Part shown: positions 38,371-47,500 of the stretch, piece after piece
Position numbering within the stretch: position 1 is the stretch's first letter
Layout: the number at the start of each line of letters is the position of its first letter
Source: Leuconostoc mesenteroides subsp. mesenteroides
GTDB lineage: Bacteria; Bacillota; Bacilli; Lactobacillales; Lactobacillaceae
Length of the DNA: 64,000 bases
Assembly: GCA_009676745.1 (NCBI GenBank)
Contig: CP046062.1
Span: 729,501 to 793,500 of the forward strand
Reading direction: 5' to 3'
Program-made: the position numbers and the translations under genes
The notes under the pieces: model-generated
Database searches by the model: none
Told to the model about the DNA's origin: nothing
What the model saw: the letters and a program-made list of their open reading frames with translations, nothing else

Positions 38371-38821
38371 AGCAATTACAACTGACTTTGAACAAATAAA
38401 TACTGAACTGGTTAGTGTATTTAATAATGTCATGTGGATAGAAGAAACTACTCTAAAGCGGAGTTACTTCTCTGATATAACCTTAAAAGACATGCACACC
38501 ATTGAGGCTATTTCAATGTATGATGAAAAAAGCGCTTCACAGGTAGCCAAGATTATTCATTTGACACCAAGTTCGATGACAGCGGCCATCGATAAGTTGG
38601 TTGAAAAAGGATATGTTGAGCGACGCCGTTCTAGTAAAGATAGGCGTGTGGTACGATTAGGATTAACGCATAAGGGCCGTGTTGTTTACCGTGCTCATCA
38701 AGCATTCCACAGGGATTTAACACATAATCTGGTAAAAAATATGTCACCAAAAGACGTGAGCGTTGTCAAGCAAGCGATCCATAATTTGGTTAGCTATTTA
38801 GCACAGATAATTAATCATTAA
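38363..38821 (+). CDS. fabT: MarR-family fatty-acid repressor FabT
   Basis: A 152-residue winged-helix regulator: KDMHTIEAI, then the helix-turn-helix ASQVAKIIHLTPSSMTAAIDKLVEKGYVERRRSSKDRRVVRLGLT. FabT uses long-chain acyl-ACP as co-repressor to shut down FAS-II. It overlaps the previous gene by 8 bases; ATG 38354 is another possible start. Its operators are visible at 37841-37903. Confidence 0.9.
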   Translation: MNEAITTDFEQINTELVSVFNNVMWIEETTLKRSYFSDITLKDMHTIEAISMYDEKSASQVAKIIHLTPSSMTAAIDKLVEKGYVERRRSSKDRRVVRLGLTHKGRVVYRAHQAFHRDLTHNLVKNMSPKDVSVVKQAIHNLVSYLAQIINH

Positions 38822-38832
38822 AGAGGGGAATT

Positions 38833-39804
38833 ATGGAACAATTGAAAATCGTTGCTTCAGCACGTCAAATTCCAAGTCGACAAGTGACGAATCAAGAGCT
38901 CAGTACAATGATGGAAACTGATGATGAATGGATCTATACTCGAACCGGGATTCACCAGCGTAACATCGTGACAACAGAAAATACTAGTGATTTGGCTAGT
39001 GAAGTGGCAAAGAAAATATTGGCAAAAAGTGGTGTTTCAGCAGAAAGTATTGATTTTATCATTGTTAGTACAATGTCACCGGACAGCCTATCACCAAGCA
39101 CAGCAGCAATTGTTCAGGGGAACATTGGTGCTACTAATGCGTTCGCGTTTGATTTGAGCGCAGCTTGCTCTGGTTTTGTTTATGGATTGAGTGTCGCTTC
39201 AAGTCTGTTAATGTCACGCTATCAACGTGGATTAATTATCGGTGCAGAAGTGCTATCAAAATTAGTTGATTGGAATGACCGAACTACAGCAGTTTTGTTT
39301 GGTGATGGTGCCGCAGGGGTACTTGTGGAACGAACACAGGATAATGTTGGACTTTTAGGCGAAGAGCTGAGAACTTTTGGTGCAAAAGGTGACAATTTGA
39401 TAGCTGGTAGGTTTGCCAATACAAACCCATTTTCAGAAGATATTAGTCCACTAGACCCTTATTTTCATCAAAATGGTCGGGAAGTGTACAGTTTTGCAAC
39501 TCGCGAAGTGCCCGAAGCCCTTCAAGCAGCTTTAGAGGCAGCTCAAGTTACGGCTGATGATGTTGATTATTATTTGCTACATCAGGCAAACTCACGTATT
39601 GTATCTTCCATTGCTAAACGGTTTGGGCAGCCCATGTCCAAGTTCCCAACTAATATGGCTTCAAATGGGAACACTAGTGCAGCAAGTATCGGTATTTTAT
39701 TAGATGAATTGATAGAGTCTAATAAAATTCATGCTGGTCAAACTGTTGCCTTTGCTGGTTTTGGTGGTGGCTTAACGGTCGGCGCACAAATTTGGAAAAT
39801 TTAA
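38833..39804 (+). CDS. fabH: 3-oxoacyl-ACP synthase III
   Basis: A 323-residue thiolase-fold condensing enzyme with the Cys-His-Asn triad: Cys112 in LSAACSGFVYG, His in LLHQANSRI, Asn in ASNGNTSA. It joins acetyl-CoA and malonyl-ACP to start synthesis. AAAGAGGGGAA precedes the ATG. A second fabH is at 56620. Confidence 0.95.
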   Translation: MEQLKIVASARQIPSRQVTNQELSTMMETDDEWIYTRTGIHQRNIVTTENTSDLASEVAKKILAKSGVSAESIDFIIVSTMSPDSLSPSTAAIVQGNIGATNAFAFDLSAACSGFVYGLSVASSLLMSRYQRGLIIGAEVLSKLVDWNDRTTAVLFGDGAAGVLVERTQDNVGLLGEELRTFGAKGDNLIAGRFANTNPFSEDISPLDPYFHQNGREVYSFATREVPEALQAALEAAQVTADDVDYYLLHQANSRIVSSIAKRFGQPMSKFPTNMASNGNTSAASIGILLDELIESNKIHAGQTVAFAGFGGGLTVGAQIWKI

Positions 39805-39809
39805 ATCTA

Positions 39810-39832
39810 TCGGTGTAGTCGGCTGCACCGTA
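39810..39832 (+). other. Hairpin between fabH and acpP
   Basis: CGGTGTAG and CTGCACCG pair around TCGG, followed by TAAAAAT rather than a U-tract. It may act as an mRNA stabiliser or processing site before the strongly expressed acpP; not a clear terminator. Confidence 0.4.
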
Positions 39833-39879
39833 AAAATCTAACGAAAATACATAAAACAGATTTTAGGAGAAAAACACTC

Positions 39880-40119
39880 ATGACAGACGCAGAAATTTTT
39901 GACAAGACAAAAGAAATTTTGGTTGATCAATTTGACTTAGAAGAAAATGAAGTTTCATTAACAACAGACTTAACAAATGACATTGACGCCGATTCATTGG
40001 ACTTGTTTGAAGTTTTGAACCGTGTTGAAGATGATTTCGATATTAAGTTGGCTGTTGCTGAAGATATCAAGACTGTTCAAGACTTAGTTGATAAGATTAA
40101 AGAACAATTAGCAGCATAA
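39880..40119 (+). CDS. acpP: Acyl carrier protein
   Basis: A 79-residue acidic four-helix protein. The phosphopantetheine site is Ser39 in DADSLDLFEV. It carries growing acyl chains for the whole FAS-II set encoded here. TTAGGAGA precedes the ATG. Confidence 0.95.
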   Translation: MTDAEIFDKTKEILVDQFDLEENEVSLTTDLTNDIDADSLDLFEVLNRVEDDFDIKLAVAEDIKTVQDLVDKIKEQLAA

Positions 40120-40170
40120 TTTAGGTGACATTTTGTCACGTACATAACATAATTTTTGAGGATGAAGAAC

Positions 40171-41136
40171 ATGACAGTTAAAACGATGAACCCTATTTTT
40201 GAAAAATTAGGCATGAAATACCCAATTATTGAAGGTGGGATGACATGGGCTGGAACAGGTGCGTTGGCAGCTGCTATTTCAGAGGCTGGTGGGCTTGGCT
40301 TTATCGGCACAGGTTATTGGCATGGTGATGATGTTCGTAAAGAAATCAGACGTGCAAAAGCTTTGACAGATAAGCCTTTTGGCGTTAATGTCATGTTATT
40401 AAGTCGTCATATTCGAGAAGTTTTTGATGTTATTATCGAAGAAAAAGTTGCTGTAGTTGCAACTGGAGCAGGAGACCCATCGCCTTTTTTGGATGAGTTA
40501 CATGCTGCTGGTATTATAGTAATGCCTGTCGTTCCCTCGGTTTCATTAGCGCGTATGATGGAAAAGAAAGGTGTTGACGCCGTTATTGCTGAAGGTATGG
40601 AGTCAGGTGGGCATATTGGTATGCTGACTACGATGACATTAGTACCGCAAGTAGCCGATGCAGTTGATATTCCAGTAATTGCCGCCGGAGGTATTGGGGA
40701 TGGGCGTGGTGTCGCAGCTGCGTTTATGCTTGGTGCCGCTGGTGCACAAATGGGTACAAGGTTCTTGACAGCTACTGAATCAGAAGTTCATCCTAATTTT
40801 AAGTCAAAAATACTTAAAGCTAAAGATATTGATACCATTGTTACGGGTAATTTACTTGGTAATCGTGCACGTGTTTTGAAAAATAAAATGGCAAAGGCAT
40901 TTGTCAAAAATGAAGTAAACGAATTACAAAAAGAGAAGCCAGATGCTGCAGCCATTGAAAAACTTGAATCTGGTACCTTGCGTCGTGCTGTTCAAGAAGG
41001 TGATAAAGAAGGCGGTGCATTTATGGCCGGTCAAATTTCTGGCTTGATTAAGGATGAGAAGCCTGCAGCTGATATCTTGTCTGATATTTGGGCGCAAGCC
41101 ACTGACTTAATGGGTTTTGAAAACACAACATTATAA
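40171..41136 (+). CDS. fabK: Enoyl-ACP reductase II (FMN-dependent)
   Basis: A 321-residue FMN enzyme related to nitronate monooxygenase: YPIIEGGMTWAGTGALAAAISEAGGLGFIG, EGMESGGHIG, AAGGIGDGRGVAAA and GAQMGTRFL. FabK replaces FabI in this group and reduces enoyl-ACP with NAD(P)H. It is the only enoyl reductase in the operon. ATG 40171 follows GAGGATGA. Confidence 0.95.
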   Translation: MTVKTMNPIFEKLGMKYPIIEGGMTWAGTGALAAAISEAGGLGFIGTGYWHGDDVRKEIRRAKALTDKPFGVNVMLLSRHIREVFDVIIEEKVAVVATGAGDPSPFLDELHAAGIIVMPVVPSVSLARMMEKKGVDAVIAEGMESGGHIGMLTTMTLVPQVADAVDIPVIAAGGIGDGRGVAAAFMLGAAGAQMGTRFLTATESEVHPNFKSKILKAKDIDTIVTGNLLGNRARVLKNKMAKAFVKNEVNELQKEKPDAAAIEKLESGTLRRAVQEGDKEGGAFMAGQISGLIKDEKPAADILSDIWAQATDLMGFENTTL

Positions 41137-41194
41137 GTAAAGAATCCGCTTGATTTTGGGTGTCGTTATTTATATATAGTATATGGGGTTTAAC

Positions 41195-42133
41195 ATGAAA
41201 ATTGGATTATTGTTCAGTGGGCAAGGCGCACAGCAAGCTGGCATGGGTACAGATTTATATGAAGCACTTCCTGAGTATAAAGCAACAATCGACCGAGCTT
41301 CTGAAATTTTAGGATATGATTTATCTGACGTGATGAAAGATGCTGATAAAATTGCACAAACGCAATATGCACAACCTGCTATCGTATCTATGAGTAATGC
41401 TATTGTGAATGCTGTGGGGAGTGCTTTGCAGCATCCGGTCGCTGCTCTAGGATTGAGTTTAGGCGAGTATTCCGCGCTGACTGCAGCTGGAGCAATGGAT
41501 TTTGAACAAGCTGTTGCTATTATCAAAGATCGTGGGCAATATATGCAAACAGTTGGAGACGCAAATCCTGGTAAGATGGCTGCAATTATGGGTGAGGATC
41601 AAGAGCTCATTGAATCCGTTTTAGCACAATTGCAGGCCAAAGGAAAGCAAGTTTTCCCAGCAAACTATAATACGTTTGCTCAACTGGTTATTGGCGGAAT
41701 TGCTGCTGATGTTGATGAGGCTACAGAAGCATTGAAAGCGGCTGGTATCAAACGTACAATTGATTTGCCAGTTTCTGGTGCATTTCACACACCATTATTG
41801 AAAGATGCTGCTGTTCAATTATCGGAGCGATTGTCAACTGAAGAATTTGAAGATGTGAAATATCCTGTTTATTCCAATACAACGAGTGAACCGTTTATTA
41901 GCACGGATCTCCATGAAACATTGACTAAACAAATTGTATCGCCAACATATTTTGCGCAAGCGATGAGAAAAATGTTAGATGCAGGTGTTGATACTTTTAT
42001 TGAAGTTGGCCCTTCAGATACATTGATTAAGTTTGCTAAGAAAATTGCTCCTAAGGATGTGAAAAGATACGCTATTAAGGATTTAGAAAGCTTTAATGAA
42101 GTAAAAGAACTGCTCACAGCAGAAGAGGTATAA
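41195..42133 (+). CDS. fabD: Malonyl CoA-ACP transacylase
   Basis: A 312-residue acyltransferase with LFSGQGAQQAGMG, the GLSLGEYSAL nucleophile motif and SGAFHTPLL histidine. It loads malonate onto ACP. ATG 41195 gives the family start MKIGLLFSGQG; the binding site is poor (GGGGTT). It ends one base before fabG. Confidence 0.94.
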   Translation: MKIGLLFSGQGAQQAGMGTDLYEALPEYKATIDRASEILGYDLSDVMKDADKIAQTQYAQPAIVSMSNAIVNAVGSALQHPVAALGLSLGEYSALTAAGAMDFEQAVAIIKDRGQYMQTVGDANPGKMAAIMGEDQELIESVLAQLQAKGKQVFPANYNTFAQLVIGGIAADVDEATEALKAAGIKRTIDLPVSGAFHTPLLKDAAVQLSERLSTEEFEDVKYPVYSNTTSEPFISTDLHETLTKQIVSPTYFAQAMRKMLDAGVDTFIEVGPSDTLIKFAKKIAPKDVKRYAIKDLESFNEVKELLTAEEV

Positions 42134-42134
42134 C

Positions 42135-42866
42135 ATGGCAAATTTTACAGACAAAACTGTTTTAGTAACAGGATCATCACGTGGTATAGGACTCGCGATT
42201 GCGAAGGCATTTGATGCTGCAGGAGCAAATGTTATTTTACATGCACGTTCAGAAATTAGTCCGGCAACTTTGGCGGAGTTTAAGTCAGAACCAAAAACAT
42301 TACAGTTTGATATTGCTGATGCGGAAGCAGCCGAAGCGAGTTTAAAAGCATTATACAAGGAAGAAAACTTTTCAGGCATTGACATATTAATTAATAATGC
42401 TGGTATTACGAAGGATCAGCTGGCTATTGCAATGACCCCAGCAGATTTTGCACAGGTTGTTAACGTCAACTTAAATGGTACTTTTAATGTGACACAACCT
42501 GTATTTAAAAAGATGATTCGCCAAAAGCATGGTGCGATTATTAATCTAGCCTCTGTTGTTGGATTGATGGGTAATATGGGTCAAGCAAATTACTCTGCAT
42601 CAAAAGCTGGTTTGGTCGGCTTGACGAAGACTCTAGCTAAAGAAGGTGCGCGTCGCCATATCCGAGTAAATGCGATTGCCCCCGGTATGATTGTTTCAGA
42701 TATGACAGGGGCTTTGCCAGAAAAGACGCAAGAAGAGATTCTAAAAAATATTCCATTATCTCGTTTTGGTGAAGCTTCGGAAATTGCAGATGTAGCATTA
42801 TTCTTGGCAGGTAATGATTATATTACAGGTCAAACAATTACAGTTGATGGTGGGTTATACATTTAA
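42135..42866 (+). CDS. fabG: 3-oxoacyl-ACP reductase
   Basis: A 243-residue short-chain dehydrogenase: VTGSSRGIGLAIA (NADPH), NNAGIT, catalytic Ser in NLASVVG, and YSASKAG. It reduces 3-oxoacyl-ACP. GAAGAGGT lies before the ATG within the fabD end. Confidence 0.94.
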   Translation: MANFTDKTVLVTGSSRGIGLAIAKAFDAAGANVILHARSEISPATLAEFKSEPKTLQFDIADAEAAEASLKALYKEENFSGIDILINNAGITKDQLAIAMTPADFAQVVNVNLNGTFNVTQPVFKKMIRQKHGAIINLASVVGLMGNMGQANYSASKAGLVGLTKTLAKEGARRHIRVNAIAPGMIVSDMTGALPEKTQEEILKNIPLSRFGEASEIADVALFLAGNDYITGQTITVDGGLYI

Positions 42867-42912
42867 TGCTTAATGTATTAATGTTAAAGCACTGAGAACA
42901 TGAAGAAAGGAA

Positions 42913-42983
42913 ATGCGTCCTCGGATATCTGATTTAAATTCATTAATATGATGTTTTTAATCAGTGTCCGTCCACGCTCTTAA
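42913..42983 (+). CDS. Two linked mini-frames before fabF
   Basis: After a good AAGAAAGGA site an ATG at 42913 opens a 12-codon frame (MRPRISDLNSLI) whose TGA overlaps the ATG (42951) of a second 10-codon frame (MFLISVRPRS). That frame ends 4 bases before the fabF ATG at 42988. fabF itself lacks a binding site. The chain could bring ribosomes to fabF by coupling. A sequence relic is the alternative. Confidence 0.35.
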
Positions 42984-42987
42984 TATT

Positions 42988-44250
42988 ATGACACGCGTAG
43001 TAATTACAGGACTTGGCGCAGTAACGCCATTAGGAAACGATACACAGTCTTTCTTGGACGGTATTTTCAATGAGAAAATTGGTATTAAACCAATTACAAA
43101 GTTTGACGCATCAGAGACAGGAATCACCGTAGCAGGGCAGGTTGATGGTTTTGATCCTGCAGCTCGTGTTGGTAAGCGTGATGCACGTAAGATGGATTTG
43201 TTTTCACAATATGCGATTGATGCTGCGGATCAAGCGTTGACAAATGCAGGTTTAAAGGCAGAAGAAGGTGCTGAAGTACCAACCACTGTTGCTGATCCTA
43301 CTCGCTTCGGTGTGATTTTGGGTAATGGTATTGGTGGTTTGACTACTATCCAAGAGCAAGTAATAAAGATGCACGATAAGGGACCGCAACGTGTTAGTCC
43401 ATTGTTTGTTCCTGAATCAATTCCCAACATGGTATCAGGGAATGTTTCATTACGTTTTGGTGCAAAGGGTATTAATTCAACAATCGTTACAGCTTGTGCT
43501 TCAGCAACAAATGCGATTGGTGAAGCTTTCTGGCGTATTCAATCTGGTAAAGCCGATGTCATGTTAACCGGTGGTTCAGAAGCAACAGTTAATGAAATTG
43601 GTATTGCTGGATTCGCAGCCCTAACTGCATTATCTAAGGAAGAAGATCCAACGCAAGCCTCAAAGCCTTTTGATAAGAATCGCCATGGATTTGTTTTGGG
43701 CGAAGGTTCAGGAATTTTGGTTATTGAAAGTCTAGAACATGCACAAGCACGTGGTGCGCATATTCTTGCTGAATTAGTTGGTTATGGTGCATCATCCGAT
43801 GCATATCACATGACATCGCCATCTCCAGATGGTGAAGGTGCCGCGCGTGCAATTCGTGATGCATTGAACGATGCTAATTTGGAAGCAAATCAAATTTCAT
43901 ATATTAATGCTCATGGAACAGCGACAGGAGCAAATGATTCGGGTGAAGCGCATGCTATTGCTACCGTGTTTGGAGAAAATACAGTACCTGTTTCGTCAAC
44001 AAAAGGAATGACTGGTCATTTGCTGGGTGCCGCTGGCGCTATCGAAGCTTTGGTCTCTGTAGGTTCATTGACACGCGGTCAATTACCGGTAAACGTTGGT
44101 ATTGATGAACAAGATGAAGATACTAAGGTTGTTAATTTAGTTGATCAAGAAAATAAGCATCAGGCACCTGAATATGTCATGAGTGCTAACTATGGGTTTG
44201 GTGGTCACAATGCTGTCATTGTATTTAAGAAATGGCACGAAGGAGTGTAA
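42988..44250 (+). CDS. fabF: 3-oxoacyl-ACP synthase II
   Basis: A 420-residue condensing enzyme starting MTRVVITGLGAVTPLG. Cys170 lies in TACASATNAIG, histidines in NAHGTATGANDSGE and STKGMTGHLLGAAG. It elongates acyl-ACP and controls cis-vaccenate formation. A GTG at 42964 is an alternative start; neither has a binding site (see 42913-42983). The stop is 3 bases before accB. Confidence 0.94.
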   Translation: MTRVVITGLGAVTPLGNDTQSFLDGIFNEKIGIKPITKFDASETGITVAGQVDGFDPAARVGKRDARKMDLFSQYAIDAADQALTNAGLKAEEGAEVPTTVADPTRFGVILGNGIGGLTTIQEQVIKMHDKGPQRVSPLFVPESIPNMVSGNVSLRFGAKGINSTIVTACASATNAIGEAFWRIQSGKADVMLTGGSEATVNEIGIAGFAALTALSKEEDPTQASKPFDKNRHGFVLGEGSGILVIESLEHAQARGAHILAELVGYGASSDAYHMTSPSPDGEGAARAIRDALNDANLEANQISYINAHGTATGANDSGEAHAIATVFGENTVPVSSTKGMTGHLLGAAGAIEALVSVGSLTRGQLPVNVGIDEQDEDTKVVNLVDQENKHQAPEYVMSANYGFGGHNAVIVFKKWHEGV

Positions 44251-44253
44251 TTG

Positions 44254-44712
44254 ATGAGTTTAAATATTGAGGAAATTCGTGGATTGATTGCTGATCTAGA
44301 AAACAGTTCTTTACGCGAATTCAAAGTTATTGATGGCGAATTCAGTTTACATTTATCAAAGAACAAAAGTGAATCAGTCGTGAACACGCCAGTTCAAACA
44401 CAGGCCACTGTTCCCAACGCTATTGCACCGGAGCAAACACAAGTAGCAGCAGAATCCGAAGAGCCTAAAGCAGGAACAGAGATTGTTGCGCCTATGGTTG
44501 GAACAGTATATTTGCAACCAAAACCTGATGCACCAATGTTTAAACAAGTTGGTGACAAAGTTTCAGTCGGGGAAACGGTTGCTGTGATTGAAGCGATGAA
44601 ATTAATGACAGAAATTCATAGTGAAGTCAGCGGAACAGTAGCTGAAATACTAGTTGCTAACGAAGAAGTAGTGGACTACAATAAGCCACTCTATAGAATA
44701 ACAACAGATTAA
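44254..44712 (+). CDS. accB: Acetyl-CoA carboxylase biotin carboxyl carrier protein
   Basis: A 152-residue protein: N-terminal helix, a low-complexity Gln/Thr/Pro linker (about residues 45-75) and the biotinyl domain with Lys116 in IEAMKLMTE. Also seen are APMVGTVY and YNKPLYRI. ATG 44254 follows GAAGGAGTG. Confidence 0.94.
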   Translation: MSLNIEEIRGLIADLENSSLREFKVIDGEFSLHLSKNKSESVVNTPVQTQATVPNAIAPEQTQVAAESEEPKAGTEIVAPMVGTVYLQPKPDAPMFKQVGDKVSVGETVAVIEAMKLMTEIHSEVSGTVAEILVANEEVVDYNKPLYRITTD

Positions 44713-44791
44713 TTATCATTTTAAGGTTTGTATTGGTATGAAACATAAATATCATACAAACGTACATAATACGTACTACGAAGGAGTCAAA

Positions 44792-45223
44792 ATGTCGATT
44801 TTAAATACACAACAAATTCAAGAAATATTACCTCACCGTTATCCAATGCTTATGCTGGATACAGTGGAAGAATTAGTGCCAGGTGAGAGAGCAGTAGCAA
44901 TTAAAAACATCAGTATCAATGAAGAAATTTTCCAAGGCCATTTTCCTGGAAATCCAACTTTTCCAGGCGCTTTGACTGTTGAGGCATTGGCTCAAACTGG
45001 TGCGGTTGCACTTTTATCTATGCCTGAATTTAAGGGTAAGACGGCTTACTTCGGAGGCATTAAAAAGGCGCGTTATCGTAGAATGGTTCGCCCAGGAGAT
45101 CAGCTACGTTTAGAAGTTACTCTGGATCGCTTGCGTGGACCAATTGGTACTGGTAAAGGTATTGTTTGGGTTGGTGACAAGAAAGCGACAACAGCAGAAT
45201 TGACGTTTATTATTGGAGACTAA
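44792..45223 (+). CDS. fabZ: 3-hydroxyacyl-ACP dehydratase
   Basis: A 143-residue hot-dog dehydratase: ILPHRYPMLMLD, catalytic His in FQGHFPGNPTFPG and Glu in TVEALAQTG. In the usual place between accB and accC. ATG 44792 follows GAAGGAG; the longer frame from 44738 has no support. Confidence 0.94.
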   Translation: MSILNTQQIQEILPHRYPMLMLDTVEELVPGERAVAIKNISINEEIFQGHFPGNPTFPGALTVEALAQTGAVALLSMPEFKGKTAYFGGIKKARYRRMVRPGDQLRLEVTLDRLRGPIGTGKGIVWVGDKKATTAELTFIIGD

Positions 45224-45224
45224 A

Positions 45225-46601
45225 ATGTTCAAAAAGGTTCTAGTGGCAAATCGTGGTGAAATCGCGGTGCGTATTATTCGGACATTGAGAGAAATGGGTA
45301 TTGCATCAGTTGCTATTTATTCAACAGCTGATAAAGATAGCCTGCACGTTCAAATTGCTGATGAAGCAATTGCAGTTGGTGGTGTTAAGCCAACCGATTC
45401 ATATTTAAATATGAAAAACATTCTGAGCGCGGCACTATTAACAGGTTCTGAAGCTATTCATCCAGGATACGGCTTTCTGTCAGAAAATGCTTTATTTGCT
45501 GAAATGGTTGGCGAAGTGGGCATTAAATGGATTGGGCCACGTCCAGAAACAATTGAACTAATGGGTAACAAGGCTAATGCTCGTGAAGAAATGCGTCAAG
45601 CAGGTGTTCCAGTTATTCCTGGGTCCGACGGTTTTATCCGTGATTTTTCTGAAGCCAAGCTTGTTGCTGATCGTATCGGATATCCTTTATTATTAAAAGC
45701 CGCTGCTGGTGGTGGTGGAAAAGGGATGCGTTTTGTTTATAGCGAAGATGAGTTAAGCGACAAATTTGATGATGCTCAAAACGAAGCGCGTCTGTCTGTC
45801 GGTGACGATCAGATGTACATTGAAAAAGTGATGGAGCATGTACGACACATTGAAATGCAGCTTTTGAGAGATGAAAATGGACATGTTGTCTATCTGCCAG
45901 AACGTGATTGCTCATTACAGCGTAAAAATCAAAAGGTATTGGAAGAGTCACCTGCGGTAGGGGTAACGCCTGAGATGCGTGCTTATTTAGGTAGCATTGT
46001 AACAAAAGCTGCGCAAGCAATCGGGTATGAAAATACTGGAACAATTGAATTTTTGCAAGACCATGAAGGTAATTTTTATTTCATGGAGATGAATACTCGT
46101 ATTCAGGTTGAACACCCAGTCACTGAAATGGTAACCAATTTAGACTTAATTAGACTACAAATAGAGGTCGCCTCAGGGCAAGATTTACCTATAACACAGG
46201 ACGATATTCAAGTTAATGGTCATTCCATCGAAGTACGTTTGACGGCGGAAAAACCTGAAAACAATTTTGCACCAAGTGCAGGAACGGTCGATCTTGTATT
46301 TCTACCTACTGGAGGACCCGGTGTTCGTATTGATTCTGCACTATTTGTGGGTGATAAAGTTCAGCCATTTTACGATTCAATGATTGGTAAATTAGTGGTT
46401 AAGGCAGATACTCGTGAACAAGCAGTTCAAAAAATTCATCGTATTGTTGATGAAACCGTTGTTCATGGTATTTCAACAAGTTTAAATTTCCAAAAAGCTT
46501 TATTGGAGGATTCACATGTTCAGCGTGGTGAATTTGATACACGCTATTTAGAAACTGAATTTTTACCACAGTGGACTCGGAGCTTATCAGAAGATGAATA
46601 A
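45225..46601 (+). CDS. accC: Biotin carboxylase subunit of acetyl-CoA carboxylase
   Basis: A 458-residue ATP-grasp enzyme: VLVANRGEIAVRIIR, HPGYGFLSENA, KAAAGGGGKGMR, ERDCSLQRKNQKV, EMNTRIQVEHPVTEM. It carboxylates the biotin on AccB. TTGGAGAC lies before the ATG, which follows the fabZ stop directly. Confidence 0.96.
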   Translation: MFKKVLVANRGEIAVRIIRTLREMGIASVAIYSTADKDSLHVQIADEAIAVGGVKPTDSYLNMKNILSAALLTGSEAIHPGYGFLSENALFAEMVGEVGIKWIGPRPETIELMGNKANAREEMRQAGVPVIPGSDGFIRDFSEAKLVADRIGYPLLLKAAAGGGGKGMRFVYSEDELSDKFDDAQNEARLSVGDDQMYIEKVMEHVRHIEMQLLRDENGHVVYLPERDCSLQRKNQKVLEESPAVGVTPEMRAYLGSIVTKAAQAIGYENTGTIEFLQDHEGNFYFMEMNTRIQVEHPVTEMVTNLDLIRLQIEVASGQDLPITQDDIQVNGHSIEVRLTAEKPENNFAPSAGTVDLVFLPTGGPGVRIDSALFVGDKVQPFYDSMIGKLVVKADTREQAVQKIHRIVDETVVHGISTSLNFQKALLEDSHVQRGEFDTRYLETEFLPQWTRSLSEDE

Positions 46602-46657
46602 CACAATGCCGCATGCGTTTGACGTGTGCGGTATTCTAGTAAATGGAGACATTTAAT

Positions 46658-47500
46658 ATGGACTTATACAACAATAAAAATAGCGATACATCAAAAATTA
46701 AAAGAGATGCTTCGGTTAATGACCGCATTCCTGATGGGCTTTTTCTAGCTTGCCCTTACTGTGGTGCACAAATGTACAACAAACAGCTTGGCAAGTATCG
46801 CGTGTGTGCAAATTGTGGTTATGGGTTCCGATTGCAGGCCCGAGAACGCGTTAATTTGTTGACTCAAAATTTTGAAGAAATAGATTCAGATATTCAAATG
46901 GATCACCCTGATTTTCCTGGTTACGCAGAAAAGTTGAAACGTGCACAATCTCAAACAGAATTAACAGAGTCAGTATTAACAGGTCTGGCAGATATTGAAG
47001 GCGAACAAGTGGCTTTGGGAATCATGGATTCTTATTTCATGATGGGGTCATTGGGTTCAATGACTGGTGAAAAAATCACTCGACTATTTGAATATGCTAC
47101 GGCACATAAATTACCTGTTGTTATGTTTACGGCATCTGGTGGGGCGCGTATGCAAGAAGGAATTGATTCTTTGATGCAAATGGCTAAAGTTTCAGCCGCT
47201 GTTGCCGCTCATCAGGAAGCTAAGTTATTATATTTAGTTGTTCTAACTGACCCTACAACTGGTGGTGTAACGGCAAGTTTTGCTATGCAAGGTGACGTTA
47301 CTTTAGCTGAACCACATGCACTTGTTGGTTTTGCTGGGGCAAGAGTCATTGAATCAACAATACATGAAAAATTACCAAAAGACTTTCAAAGAGTAGAGAC
47401 ATTATTGGAAAATGGCTTTGTAGATCAAATTGTACCTCGACCAGAATTAGCGAAATTGATTGCCAAAATTGTCAGATTACATACAGCGGAGGCCGAATAA
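46658..47500 (+). CDS. accD: Acetyl-CoA carboxylase carboxyltransferase beta subunit
   Basis: A 280-residue crotonase-fold subunit with the N-terminal zinc ribbon CPYC...CANC (residues about 34-57), FTASGGARMQEG and DPTTGGVTASFAM. It transfers the carboxyl group to acetyl-CoA with AccA. ATG 46658 (MDLYNN) follows a GGAGAC site; ATG 46643 is in frame but overlaps it. TAAATG joins it to accA. Confidence 0.95.
   Translation: MDLYNNKNSDTSKIKRDASVNDRIPDGLFLACPYCGAQMYNKQLGKYRVCANCGYGFRLQARERVNLLTQNFEEIDSDIQMDHPDFPGYAEKLKRAQSQTELTESVLTGLADIEGEQVALGIMDSYFMMGSLGSMTGEKITRLFEYATAHKLPVVMFTASGGARMQEGIDSLMQMAKVSAAVAAHQEAKLLYLVVLTDPTTGGVTASFAMQGDVTLAEPHALVGFAGARVIESTIHEKLPKDFQRVETLLENGFVDQIVPRPELAKLIAKIVRLHTAEAE

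Noticed and set aside
45634..46044. A 136-codon antisense frame inside accC
   Set aside because: The sense frame is a clear biotin carboxylase; the antisense frame has no signals.
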